DNA of 60,497 nt. Origin: Salinivirgaceae bacterium. Its GTDB lineage: Bacteria; Bacteroidota; Bacteroidia; Bacteroidales; SZUA-534. The translations under genes were made by a program, and so were the position numbers. The DNA lies in NCBI GenBank assembly GCA_016342715.1, contig JAEINW010000005.1, positions 1-60,497 of the forward strand. Reading direction: 5' to 3'. The stretch's first letter is position 1. The number at the start of each line of letters is the position of its first letter. Under the pieces are notes generated by a model. It was not told the DNA's origin and made no database searches. It saw only the letters and a program-made list of their open reading frames with translations. Shown piece by piece: positions 46,562 to 54,616 of this stretch.

Positions 46562-47359
46562 ATGTTAGTTGTATCTGATTTAAGAAGTGGTTATGCCAAT
46601 AAATTTCATTTAAAAGAGATATCGCTTAAAGTGGATAAGGGTTCTCTTACAGGAATTGTGGGACCCAATGGATCGGGGAAAACAACTTTGTTCATGACTC
46701 TTACTGGCGAATTGGGTATCCAAAATGGAAAAGTGATAATCGATGGCAAAGATATTTCAGCTTTATCACCCAGAGAAAAAGCACATAAAATTGCTATTGT
46801 AACTCAAAATACTGAGGTTTTTGATATTTCGGTTGAGGATTATGTATTGATGGGAAGGCTACCCTATAAAAAACCATTTCAGCTTTTTGAAAAAGCCAAA
46901 GATTTTGCTTTGGCCAACAAATTCATGAAGCTTACCGGAGTTTTTGAGTACAAAAAAAAGCTAATGACAGAACTAAGTGGAGGCGAACAACAATTGGCTG
47001 CCATTGCTCGTGCCCTTTGTCAGGAACCTGAGTTGTTATTGCTTGATGAACCCACATCTCACCTTGATATTGCTCATCAACTGAGTGTGTTAAATTTAAT
47101 TCAAAAGCTAAATGCCGATTTGGGACTTACCGTATTAATGATTATTCACGATTTAAATTTGGCTAGTGAATATTGCGATCACATTGCAATGATGCATAAA
47201 GGATCTATCCATACCAAAGGTATACCAGAAGATGTTTTGAATTACAAAAACATTGAGTTTGTTTATGATACGGTTGTAATTACACAAACTAACCCATTGT
47301 CGAAAAAGCCAGCAATTTTTTTAGTTTCTGATAAGGTTTTAGCACAGAATAAAAAGTAG
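46562..47359 (+). CDS. btuD: Cobalamin ABC transporter ATP-binding protein
   Basis: The protein has 265 residues. Walker A is GPNGSGKTTL, the Q-loop is in VTQNTEVFD, the signature is LSGGEQQL, Walker B is LLLLDEPTSHLD and the switch His is in IIHDLNLA. It belongs to the FepC/BtuD type and completes the btuFCD importer. No terminator is obvious directly after the stop; the next 700 bp hold palindromic repeats. Confidence 0.93.
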   Translation: MLVVSDLRSGYANKFHLKEISLKVDKGSLTGIVGPNGSGKTTLFMTLTGELGIQNGKVIIDGKDISALSPREKAHKIAIVTQNTEVFDISVEDYVLMGRLPYKKPFQLFEKAKDFALANKFMKLTGVFEYKKKLMTELSGGEQQLAAIARALCQEPELLLLDEPTSHLDIAHQLSVLNLIQKLNADLGLTVLMIIHDLNLASEYCDHIAMMHKGSIHTKGIPEDVLNYKNIEFVYDTVVITQTNPLSKKPAIFLVSDKVLAQNKK

Positions 47360-47595
47360 GAAATACAATTTATAATAAAAATAGTTATCTGTAAAATATG
47401 GATTATATTGAAAAGTTGTGGAGCAAGCTAAAAATTTTGAAAAGGTCAGTCATAAATGATATAGTTTAGAATTTAAACAACCTCGCTGCGAGCATCGGGG
47501 AAAAAGACACCCTCTGTTATTTCAAATATCCATTTGATGCTTTTTATTATCATTTGTTTCGATTTTGCAATGTATATAGTTTGGTAACTTTAAAA

Positions 47596-47643
47596 GCGAA
47601 GCAGGCGCTTCGCTATCCAGAGGAACTCACAGCGCCTGCTGTG
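47596..47643. repeat. Pair of hairpins with complementary loops
   Basis: GCGAAGC-AGGC-GCTTCGC is followed by CACAGC-GCCT-GCTGTG. The loops AGGC and GCCT are complementary. More broadly AGCAGGCGCT and AGCGCCTGCT are exact inverted copies, so the RNA could form either two hairpins or one long stem. Confidence 0.7.
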
Positions 47644-47776
47644 AGAATAAATTCCAATATTTTGTAGCTCTCAACTCCCTCCCTAATTTTAGGGAGGGCT
47701 GGGGAGGGTAAAAAAATACTTTAATTAATTTTTAAAGAAGCAAAGTAGATTTAATTCAAATGATTATTTATCTGTA

Positions 47777-47890
47777 ATGGCTGAAAGCCATAAATAATAT
47801 AGCTTAGGGCAACGCCCTAAGTTATTTGTAGTTAATAACAAGCGATGCAAGCATAAAATCTATTTTTATGAAATTATCTACATGCATCGC
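47777..47890. repeat. Three-hairpin element, copy 1
   Basis: Hairpin 1 is ATGGCT-GAA-AGCCAT. Hairpin 2 is CTTAGGGC-AAC-GCCCTAAG. Hairpin 3 is GCGATGCA, 33 nt, TGCATCGC. Copy 2 at 52073 keeps the loops GAA and AAC and the 33-nt length while the stem sequences differ in a paired manner. Confidence 0.75.
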
Positions 47891-48032
47891 AACAATTTAA
47901 TATTAAATATTTAGGTGATGTTTTTATTTAAACCCACAACTTTTCAAATTGATCCTAAAATATTGGTATTTAGAGCATGTTGCTATTTTAAATAATTATT
48001 TAGTAAAGTAAATAATGCTATAAAAAAAGTAG

Positions 48033-48040
48033 TACATTTG
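48033..48040 (+). promoter_or_regulatory. -7 promoter box upstream of B12 riboswitch 2
   Basis: TACATTTG matches TAnnTTTG and would start the transcript just before the second riboswitch. Confidence 0.5.
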
Positions 48041-48046
48041 TCAAGA

Positions 48047-48233
48047 ATTTGGTGTTCCGCTTTCGATTTATCGAAATGGAATGAAAAGGGAATCCGGTTA
48101 AAATCCGGAGCTGTACCCGCAGCTGTAAGCCTTAACAACTTAATTGTTGAGCTTTCTTAATCCTCGCCACTGACCCGAGTAATCGGGACGGGAAGGCTAA
48201 AGAAAGTAAGGTGAGCCAGAAGACCTGCCAGAT
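48047..48233 (+). promoter_or_regulatory. Cobalamin riboswitch 2, upstream of btuB
   Basis: The core from GGGAATCCGG through GCAGCTGTAAGCCTT is identical to riboswitch 1 over about 45 nt. The B12 box AGCCAGAAGACCTGCC is at 48214-48229. It has a longer P6-type arm with an internal hairpin (CCCGAGTAATCGGG). The btuB ATG is about 35 nt downstream. It should repress btuBG and probably the cob genes when B12 is available. Confidence 0.95.
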
Positions 48234-48264
48234 ATAATTTGTTCGGGAACAAACATTATGGAAA

Positions 48265-50244
48265 ATGCTAGGAATTTTATATTCAATTAGAGAAAAAAGG
48301 AAGCTTATTGGCTTGCTGGTATTGGTATTTTTGAGCTGGTCAAATTTGATACTGGCAGATAATATACCTGATACTGTGCATATTGATGAAATTGTAATAT
48401 CATCGGAAAATATTAACCGTTTTCAAACCGGAGCTAAAATAGTAGAGATTGATGCTAAGCAGCTGGAGCTTTTGCAGGATGGGAATTTGGAACAGCTTTT
48501 GAGCAGAACTACACCAATCGCATTCAAAACAATGTCAGGTTCACTTTCAACTATTCGAGTTCGTGGTACCTCTCCCAATCATACAAGTGTAAATTTTGGA
48601 GGATTAAATATTAACTCCCTTACACTTGGTCATAGCAATGTGAGTAATATTCCCATGTATTTATTCGATAAAATTGGCTTGCAATACGGAAGTAGCAGTG
48701 CAGTAAATGGTTCGGGAAGTATTGGTGGCGCAGTTCATTTGGGATTAACTAATTATTGGGTTGATGGTTTTAAGGCCGAGGTTCGATCTGCTTTCGGTTC
48801 AACAGGCGAACAATTATATGGAACAAAATTGTTTTTTGGAAATGGGAAATGGGAAACAGTAACCAGAGCCTACTATTATTACAATAAGAATGAGTTCTCA
48901 TTTTTAAATTCGAGCACAGGTAACGTCGAAAATGGGAAAAAAATATTTGAAGATGTTCAGAAAAGTGCAAACATTGAGAATAAAGGATTGCTTCAAGAAT
49001 TCAATTACAAATTTGCTAAAAATGAAACTTTTAAATTGATGGCGTGGGTTGAGGATGATTGGCATTTAATTCAGCAAAACATGGCAACCAATTGGGATAA
49101 TCCGGACATGAGGGAGTCTTTGAAAGATGATAATATTCGATTATGGTCTACCTATAATAATCGCAAACACCTTTTCAAGTACCATATAGGTGCTGGATAT
49201 GTATTTGATAATTCTGTTTACAACAATACGAATGAAAAAATTAAAACTCAACGTGCTGTAGGTGATGCATATGTAGAACATGATATTAAGCCATATTTGA
49301 GTTATAAAATTGGATTAAAAGCTACAAAGGTTAAAACGGATGTATATTCTTATAATGGGAGTTTAGACGAAGAGAGGTTGGATATGTTTCTTCAGTTTAG
49401 ATATAAATTGTTTAATAAATTAGAATCAACCTTTAATTTAAGACAAGGGTTTGTTAGTGATTATTCGGTTCCATTTACGCCAACCCTTGGACTTTCATAT
49501 ATCCTAACATCAAAGGAGAAAATTCATATAAAAGTTACTGGAAATATTGCAAAAAATTATCGGGTTCCAACTTTTAACGATCGCTTTTGGGGGACTCAGG
49601 GCAATCCCGATTTATTTCCGGAAGATGGAATGAATTATGAATTGGGTTCGAAAATGAGTTTTTGGGATAGTAAAATATCTGGAAATCTTAGCTTGAGTAC
49701 TTTTTACATTGATGTAGAGAATTGGTTATTATGGGTTCCTGGAACAAATGATTGGTATCCAGAAAATGCACAACGAGTAATAAGTAAAGGTTTTGAATGG
49801 CAGGGTAGTATCAAAAATGATGTGGGATGGGGTAGTGTTAATTCTGGATTTGTGTATGCTTACACTTCCACACAAAGGATTAAACCCAAAAACTTTATTG
49901 ACAAGGAAAATGATCCAAGCTCAAATGCTTTTGGTCGGCAATTAGAATATGTGCCTTTGCATAGTTGTAAAATATATTCAAGCCTTGATTTTAAAAAATG
50001 GAGCGCAGGGTTCGATGGGCAAATGGTGCCTTGGCAGTACACTAATAAGGAGGAGGACGATATTCTTGATGGATATTTTATGCTGAACTTTAATATTCAA
50101 AGAGAAATAGAAATAGATAGCAAACATAAATTACAAATTAGGGCACTTATTAATAACATTCTTAACGTCAATTATCAATCAAGTTATGGTTATGCCATGC
50201 CACGCTTAAATTTTAAATTAAGTATAACATATAATTTTAACTAA
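48265..50244 (+). CDS. btuB: TonB-dependent cobalamin receptor BtuB
   Basis: The protein has 659 residues with a signal peptide ending near LILADN. A TonB-box-like segment (HIDEIVISS) and a plug domain (STIRVRGTSPNHTSVNFGGLNINS, SGSIGGAVHLG) precede a 22-strand barrel rich in aromatic strand ends and closing in SITYNFN. The riboswitch in front and BtuG behind identify it as the corrinoid receptor rather than a siderophore receptor. An ATG at 48258 in another frame ends after ten codons. Confidence 0.92.
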   Translation: MLGILYSIREKRKLIGLLVLVFLSWSNLILADNIPDTVHIDEIVISSENINRFQTGAKIVEIDAKQLELLQDGNLEQLLSRTTPIAFKTMSGSLSTIRVRGTSPNHTSVNFGGLNINSLTLGHSNVSNIPMYLFDKIGLQYGSSSAVNGSGSIGGAVHLGLTNYWVDGFKAEVRSAFGSTGEQLYGTKLFFGNGKWETVTRAYYYYNKNEFSFLNSSTGNVENGKKIFEDVQKSANIENKGLLQEFNYKFAKNETFKLMAWVEDDWHLIQQNMATNWDNPDMRESLKDDNIRLWSTYNNRKHLFKYHIGAGYVFDNSVYNNTNEKIKTQRAVGDAYVEHDIKPYLSYKIGLKATKVKTDVYSYNGSLDEERLDMFLQFRYKLFNKLESTFNLRQGFVSDYSVPFTPTLGLSYILTSKEKIHIKVTGNIAKNYRVPTFNDRFWGTQGNPDLFPEDGMNYELGSKMSFWDSKISGNLSLSTFYIDVENWLLWVPGTNDWYPENAQRVISKGFEWQGSIKNDVGWGSVNSGFVYAYTSTQRIKPKNFIDKENDPSSNAFGRQLEYVPLHSCKIYSSLDFKKWSAGFDGQMVPWQYTNKEEDDILDGYFMLNFNIQREIEIDSKHKLQIRALINNILNVNYQSSYGYAMPRLNFKLSITYNFN

Positions 50245-50263
50245 ATATTAATATAACTCAATT

Positions 50264-51358
50264 ATGAAAACAAGATTATTACTTGCTGCTATTTTAGTTG
50301 CTGTTTTTTCTGTATTTGTATCATGTACAAAAGATGATGATAATACGAACCCCGTTGTTGAAAATGCTATAAAAGGCAAATACATTATTAATTATGGTAA
50401 TTATACAGGAACAAAATCGAGCATAAGCCTTTTTGATACAGAAAAGGATGAAATGATTAATAATTATTATTCGACAATTAATGATATTGATCCAGTATCG
50501 AACTATCAATATGCATATAGTTATGAGGGGAAAGTATATTTCATGGGGAATAATGTTGATAAAATAACATATGTAGATAATCAAACTTTTGTACAAACAG
50601 AAAATGGTATTAGTAATGAAATAGTAAAGCCAAGGTGTTGTGTAGCAAATGGTAATACTTTGTATGTTTCTTGTTGGGGTGGCGATGTTTGGGTAGATAA
50701 TACAGTTTCCTATATTGCAAAAGTTGATTTGACTACAATGGCTGTATCGAAAATAGCTCTTCCTGGTGGACCTGAAGGTTTAGTAATAGCAAATGGGAAA
50801 TTATATGCAGCATTAAATTACATAGACAAAGTAGCATCGATAAATCTTGAAAATGATGAAGTTTCTTTAATTGATATGCCTACAATGTCTACTTATTTTA
50901 TTAAAGATAAAGATGATAATTTATATGTTTCAATAGTAGGTTATTATGGTGAAGTTTCTGATTCTTTAGGTTTAGGATATATAAATACAACTACAGATAA
51001 ACTAGAAAATGTTTATCCACTTTCAGGAATAAGCTCAAGCTATGGTAGTCAAATTGCTGCAAACAGCGATTTAACAAAACTATATGCTGTTGCGGCAAGT
51101 TATAATGCAATCTGGGAACTTGTTGGTTCAGTGGCAGAATTTGATATGAATACTAAATCTTTTGCTTCTGAGATGTTTGTTGAAGGAATTGTTGGAATAA
51201 ATGGAGTTTCTGTTGATGCTGAGACGAATAATGTTATGGTATTAAAAACAGCAGGAGCTGATGCTAACGGAAGTGTATCCTCGTATAAAAAAGATGGAAC
51301 TTTTATAAAAGAATATACAGTAGGAATTGCTCCAGGTATGTTATTAACTGTTGAGTAA
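50264..51358 (+). CDS. btuG: BtuG-like surface lipoprotein, beta-propeller
   Basis: The protein has 364 residues with lipobox VFVSC at about residue 21 and an acidic KDDDN just after it, a feature of surface-exposed Bacteroidota lipoproteins. The rest has YncE-like propeller blades (GKIYFMGNN-type strands; KYIINYGNYTGTKSSISLFD). In Bacteroides, BtuG sits on BtuB and binds B12 with very high affinity. The gene lies 19 bp after btuB, as there. Identity is inferred from fold, length and position. Confidence 0.85.
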   Translation: MKTRLLLAAILVAVFSVFVSCTKDDDNTNPVVENAIKGKYIINYGNYTGTKSSISLFDTEKDEMINNYYSTINDIDPVSNYQYAYSYEGKVYFMGNNVDKITYVDNQTFVQTENGISNEIVKPRCCVANGNTLYVSCWGGDVWVDNTVSYIAKVDLTTMAVSKIALPGGPEGLVIANGKLYAALNYIDKVASINLENDEVSLIDMPTMSTYFIKDKDDNLYVSIVGYYGEVSDSLGLGYINTTTDKLENVYPLSGISSSYGSQIAANSDLTKLYAVAASYNAIWELVGSVAEFDMNTKSFASEMFVEGIVGINGVSVDAETNNVMVLKTAGADANGSVSSYKKDGTFIKEYTVGIAPGMLLTVE

Positions 51359-51487
51359 GTCAATTGTTAGAATAAAAATTAATTGCAAACTATTTATAAT
51401 TCTTATTGGTGCATTGATTGATTTTGCCTCAATAAAAAATCAGGTTTGGTGACTGTTGAAATTAGATATCAAACTGATGTTTTACAT

Positions 51488-51520
51488 ACAACCCCATTTT
51501 GTTTTTAATGGGGTTGTTCC
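51488..51520 (+). terminator. Terminator-like hairpin between btuG and cobU
   Basis: ACAACCCCATT and AATGGGGTTGT form an 11-bp stem with an 8-nt loop, followed by TTCCTTATTTT. It lies 130 bp after btuG and 30 bp before cobU, so cobU may need its own promoter or readthrough. It could act as a regulated terminator. Confidence 0.6.
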
Positions 51521-51547
51521 TTATTTTAAATTTGTAAAGAATAAGCC

Positions 51548-52057
51548 ATGACAAAAATTACATTCATAACCGGAGGAGCTCGATCGGGTAAAAGTAGCTT
51601 TGCTCAAAAGCTGGCTGAGGAGCTTTCTGCTTCACCTGTTTATTTGGCCACTGCTCGAATTTGGGATAAGGATTTTCAAAAACGGGTGAACAGACATAAA
51701 GCCGAAAGAGGCGAACACTGGCAAACCATTGAAGAAGAAAAGCAGTTAAGTACATTGATTTTGCATGATAAAACGGTGGTGCTCGATTGCATTACGCTAT
51801 GGTTAACCAATATTTTTCATGACAATAAATACCATGTTGAAAAATCGTTAGCCGAAGCAAAAAAAGAATGGGATAAATTTGTCAGAAATGATTTTCAATT
51901 ACTGGTAGTTAGCAATGAACTAGGAATGGGAGTTCATCCTGAACATGAATCGGCAAGAAAATTTATCGATTTGCAGGGCTGGATGAATCAATACATTGCA
52001 AACACTGCTCATATTGTTTATTTAATGGTATCGGGCTTGCCTGTTAAAATAAAGTAG
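51548..52057 (+). CDS. cobU: Adenosylcobinamide kinase / adenosylcobinamide-phosphate guanylyltransferase
   Basis: The protein has 169 residues. The P-loop is FITGGARSGKSSFA and the guanylylation His region is RVNRHKAERGEHW; TVVLDCITLWLTN and VSNELGMGVHPEHESAR complete the CobU pattern. It phosphorylates adenosylcobinamide and converts it to AdoCbi-GDP for CobS. It opens the late cobalamin gene group and is followed by a 170-bp gap holding a structured repeat. Confidence 0.95.
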   Translation: MTKITFITGGARSGKSSFAQKLAEELSASPVYLATARIWDKDFQKRVNRHKAERGEHWQTIEEEKQLSTLILHDKTVVLDCITLWLTNIFHDNKYHVEKSLAEAKKEWDKFVRNDFQLLVVSNELGMGVHPEHESARKFIDLQGWMNQYIANTAHIVYLMVSGLPVKIK

Positions 52058-52072
52058 ATGGATGAGAAGAAG

Positions 52073-52191
52073 AGAGTCTGAAAGGCTCTAATAACTATAA
52101 CTTGGGGCAACGCCTCAAGTAAGCATACACGGAACAAAAAAATCGTCGCAAGTAGTTTGTTTATTTATAATTGAAGAGAAGCATGCGACGA
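52073..52191. repeat. Three-hairpin element, copy 2
   Basis: Hairpin 1 is AGAGTCT-GAA-AGGCTCT with one G-T pair. Hairpin 2 is CTTGGGGC-AAC-GCCTCAAG with one G-T pair. Hairpin 3 is TCGTCGCA, 33 nt, TGCGACGA. It fills most of the cobU-cobT gap. Loop sequences and the third loop length match copy 1 at 47777. Confidence 0.75.
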
Positions 52192-52230
52192 AAACTTGGA
52201 TAACATTTACTTGCTAAAGTATTGAAAATA

Positions 52231-53229
52231 ATGAAAGAACAATTACAGCATAAAATAGATTTTAAAACAAAACCGCTCAGATCGCTAGGTAAATTGGAAG
52301 AAGTAGCCTTAAAAATTGGAATGATCCAGAATACCTTAACTCCTGAATTGAAAAACCCAACCCATCTGGTATTTGCCGCCGACCATGGTTTGGCAGACGA
52401 AGGTGTCAGTCCTTATCCAAAAGAAGTAACTTATCAAATGGTTATGAATTTTTTAAATGGCGGAGCTGCAATCAATATTTTTTGTCGTCAAAACGATATC
52501 AAGCTCAAAGTAATTGATGCTGGTGTAGATTTTGATTTTCCAGCGGAAAGTAATCTGATTCATGAAAAGATTGCAAGAGGTAGTAAAAATATTTTGAAAG
52601 AGCCTGCCATGTCAATGGAAACTTGTCAGCAAGCCATGGATAAAGGAAAAGAAATATTAAATGCAGAATTTGATAAGGCTTGTAATATTATCAGTTTTGG
52701 TGAAATGGGAATTGGCAATACATCGGCTGCAGCTTTGCTTTTGAATAAATTTACCGGATTAGCTATTGAAGAATGTACAGGTCGTGGAACCGGACATAAT
52801 GATGCTGGATTGAAAAAGAAAATTTCAATTTTGAAAGAGGCTTCAACAAAACATCAGGTCAATTCTCCAAAAGAAATACTTGCTGCTTATGGAGGACTTG
52901 AAATTGCCATGATGTGTGGTGCTATGTTGCAAGCCAAAGAAAATAATATGACCATTCTGGTGGATGGTTTTATAGTAACATCGGCTTTATTAGTGGCTTA
53001 TGAAATGGATAAATCTATATTGGATAACTGTATTTTTTGTCATCACTCACAAGAAAAGGCACACAAACATATGTTGGCTCATATGGGTGTTGAGGCTTTG
53101 GTAAATTTGAATATGCGACTTGGCGAAGGTACTGGAGCAGCGGTTGTTTATCCTATAATTAAATCAGCTGTGCTATTTTTAAATGAAATGGCTAGCTTTG
53201 AAGATGCCGGAGTAACTAATAAAGACTAA
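52231..53229 (+). CDS. cobT: Nicotinate-nucleotide--dimethylbenzimidazole phosphoribosyltransferase
   Basis: The ATG at 52231 is preferred over the TTG at 52222; 332 residues. CobT activates the lower-ligand base to its alpha-ribotide. Conserved segments: FAADHGLADEGVSPYPKEVT, SFGEMGIGNTSAAALL, GRGTGHNDAGL, and the catalytic Glu in RLGEGTGAAVVYPII. It follows the structured repeat and precedes cobS by 75 bp. Confidence 0.96.
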   Translation: MKEQLQHKIDFKTKPLRSLGKLEEVALKIGMIQNTLTPELKNPTHLVFAADHGLADEGVSPYPKEVTYQMVMNFLNGGAAINIFCRQNDIKLKVIDAGVDFDFPAESNLIHEKIARGSKNILKEPAMSMETCQQAMDKGKEILNAEFDKACNIISFGEMGIGNTSAAALLLNKFTGLAIEECTGRGTGHNDAGLKKKISILKEASTKHQVNSPKEILAAYGGLEIAMMCGAMLQAKENNMTILVDGFIVTSALLVAYEMDKSILDNCIFCHHSQEKAHKHMLAHMGVEALVNLNMRLGEGTGAAVVYPIIKSAVLFLNEMASFEDAGVTNKD

Positions 53230-53268
53230 TTATTTAATAATAGATCAGGTTTATCTTTCAACGATATA

Positions 53269-53284
53269 AAAACCTGACAGGTCT
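53269..53284. repeat. CCTGACAGG palindromic repeat, forward copy
   Basis: AAAACCTGACAGGTCT is the exact reverse complement of the sequence at 56095-56110. An upstream TCAGGTTTAT can pair with it to form a longer hairpin. Confidence 0.7.
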
Positions 53285-53304
53285 TATTGGATTTTGAAAT
53301 AAAT

Positions 53305-54081
53305 ATGCGAAAAGAACTAAAAATATTCTTCACAGCCCTGATGTTCTACACACGGTTCCCGGTGCCTAAAAGCACAGGTTTCTCTAACGAAAATTTAAAC
53401 AGAGCTACAAAATATTTCCCCCTGATTGGTTATATAGTTGGAGGTTTGGGTGCTTTAGTTTTTTTTGCAGCCAATCAGTTTTTATCGGTGCAAATTTCCA
53501 TAATAGCAAGCTTGTGTTTAATGATATTAGCAACAGGAGCTTTTCATGAAGATGCTTTGGCAGATTTTTGCGATGGTTTTGGTGGTGGCTATGGAGTTGA
53601 AAATATTTTAAAAATAATGAAGGATAGTCATATTGGAACTTATGGTACGGTTGGCTTAATTCTTTTATTATTTTCGAAATTTGCTTTATTAACTGAAGTT
53701 GATGTGAAAACAATTCCTATACTAATAATTGTTGGCCATGTAGTAAGCAGAGTAAATACTGTTATTTTAATTTTTAGTTCAAGCTATGTTCGCGATTCCT
53801 ACGGAAGTAAATCAAAACCAGTGGGCGAAAAGCATAAAAATGTTGATTTAGTAGTTGCTCTTTTTATAGGTTTAGTTCCCTTGTTTTTGCTGCCGCTTTA
53901 TTGTATCCCTGTAATTTTATTAGTTCTATCAGCAATCTTTTTATATTTCCGTTATTACATCCATAAAAAAATTGGCGGATACACAGGCGATGTTTTAGGA
54001 GCCTTACAACAATTCTCTGAGGTGGGTATTTATGTTTCCTTTTTTTTAGCACAATATCTTTATGCATTTATATCTAGTTAG
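53305..54081 (+). CDS. cobS: Adenosylcobinamide-GDP ribazoletransferase (cobalamin synthase)
   Basis: The ATG at 53305 (MRKELKIFFTALMFYTRFPV) is preferred over the TTG at 53287; 258 residues. It is an integral membrane enzyme with several helices. The Asp-rich catalytic motif is HEDALADFCDGFGGG, and IGTYGTVGLIL and GYTGDVLGALQQ are conserved. It joins AdoCbi-GDP with alpha-ribazole (phosphate). It overlaps cobC by 20 bp. Confidence 0.96.
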   Translation: MRKELKIFFTALMFYTRFPVPKSTGFSNENLNRATKYFPLIGYIVGGLGALVFFAANQFLSVQISIIASLCLMILATGAFHEDALADFCDGFGGGYGVENILKIMKDSHIGTYGTVGLILLLFSKFALLTEVDVKTIPILIIVGHVVSRVNTVILIFSSSYVRDSYGSKSKPVGEKHKNVDLVVALFIGLVPLFLLPLYCIPVILLVLSAIFLYFRYYIHKKIGGYTGDVLGALQQFSEVGIYVSFFLAQYLYAFISS

Positions 54082-54610
54082 GCATACACAAGTTGATGTT
54101 CCAAGGGGAATGTGTTATGGTCGAACCGAGGTAGGCCTGGCAAAAACTAATTTGGCTGAATTTGGAGTGGTGGCTAAAAATTTGGAAGGGATTAAATTCA
54201 AATACGTTTATTCTAGTCCCTTATTAAGATGTTTGAAACTTGCTAACTTCTTAAATGAAAAATTAGACTTGCCTAAAATTATCATTGATGATCGTTTACA
54301 AGAATTAAATTTTGGAGTTTGGGAAACCAAACTGTGGTCAGATATTGAGCAAATGGAATATGCTACAGGATGGTTTCACGATTTTGTAAATATTCCCTGT
54401 CCCAATGGAGAAAGCTATTTGCAGTTAATTTCCAGAGCAAAATCATTTATTCATGATTTTAAAATGATGGATACTAACAATAATATTTTAATTGTAACAC
54501 ATGGGGGAGTGGTTCGAGCTATAAATCTGCTTATTAAAAACATTGATCCTTTAAAGGCCTTTGATTTGGAAGTAGATTATGGGCAAATAATAAAACTGGA
54601 AATAAATTAG
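54062..54610 (+). CDS. cobC: Alpha-ribazole phosphatase (histidine phosphatase family)
   Basis: The protein has 182 residues. The phosphohistidine motif is LVRHTQVD; YGRTEVGLA, VYSSPLLRCLKLA, LQELNFGVWE and VTHGGVVRAI are typical of CobC. It removes phosphate from alpha-ribazole-5'-phosphate or from cobalamin-5'-phosphate. The 20-bp overlap with cobS and the 6-bp gap to cobQ suggest coupled translation. Confidence 0.92.
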   Translation: MHLYLVRHTQVDVPRGMCYGRTEVGLAKTNLAEFGVVAKNLEGIKFKYVYSSPLLRCLKLANFLNEKLDLPKIIIDDRLQELNFGVWETKLWSDIEQMEYATGWFHDFVNIPCPNGESYLQLISRAKSFIHDFKMMDTNNNILIVTHGGVVRAINLLIKNIDPLKAFDLEVDYGQIIKLEIN

Positions 54611-54616
54611 TACAAA

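Larger units (their letters stand above)
47360..48032 (+). other. Gene-free gap with nested palindromes between btuD and riboswitch 2
   Basis: No ORF looks coding. The gap holds a CCTCGCTGCGAG piece near 47482, two complementary-loop hairpins at 47596-47643, a CCCTCCCTAA/TTAGGGAGGG stem at 47677-47698 and a three-hairpin element at 47777-47890. Confidence 0.7.
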
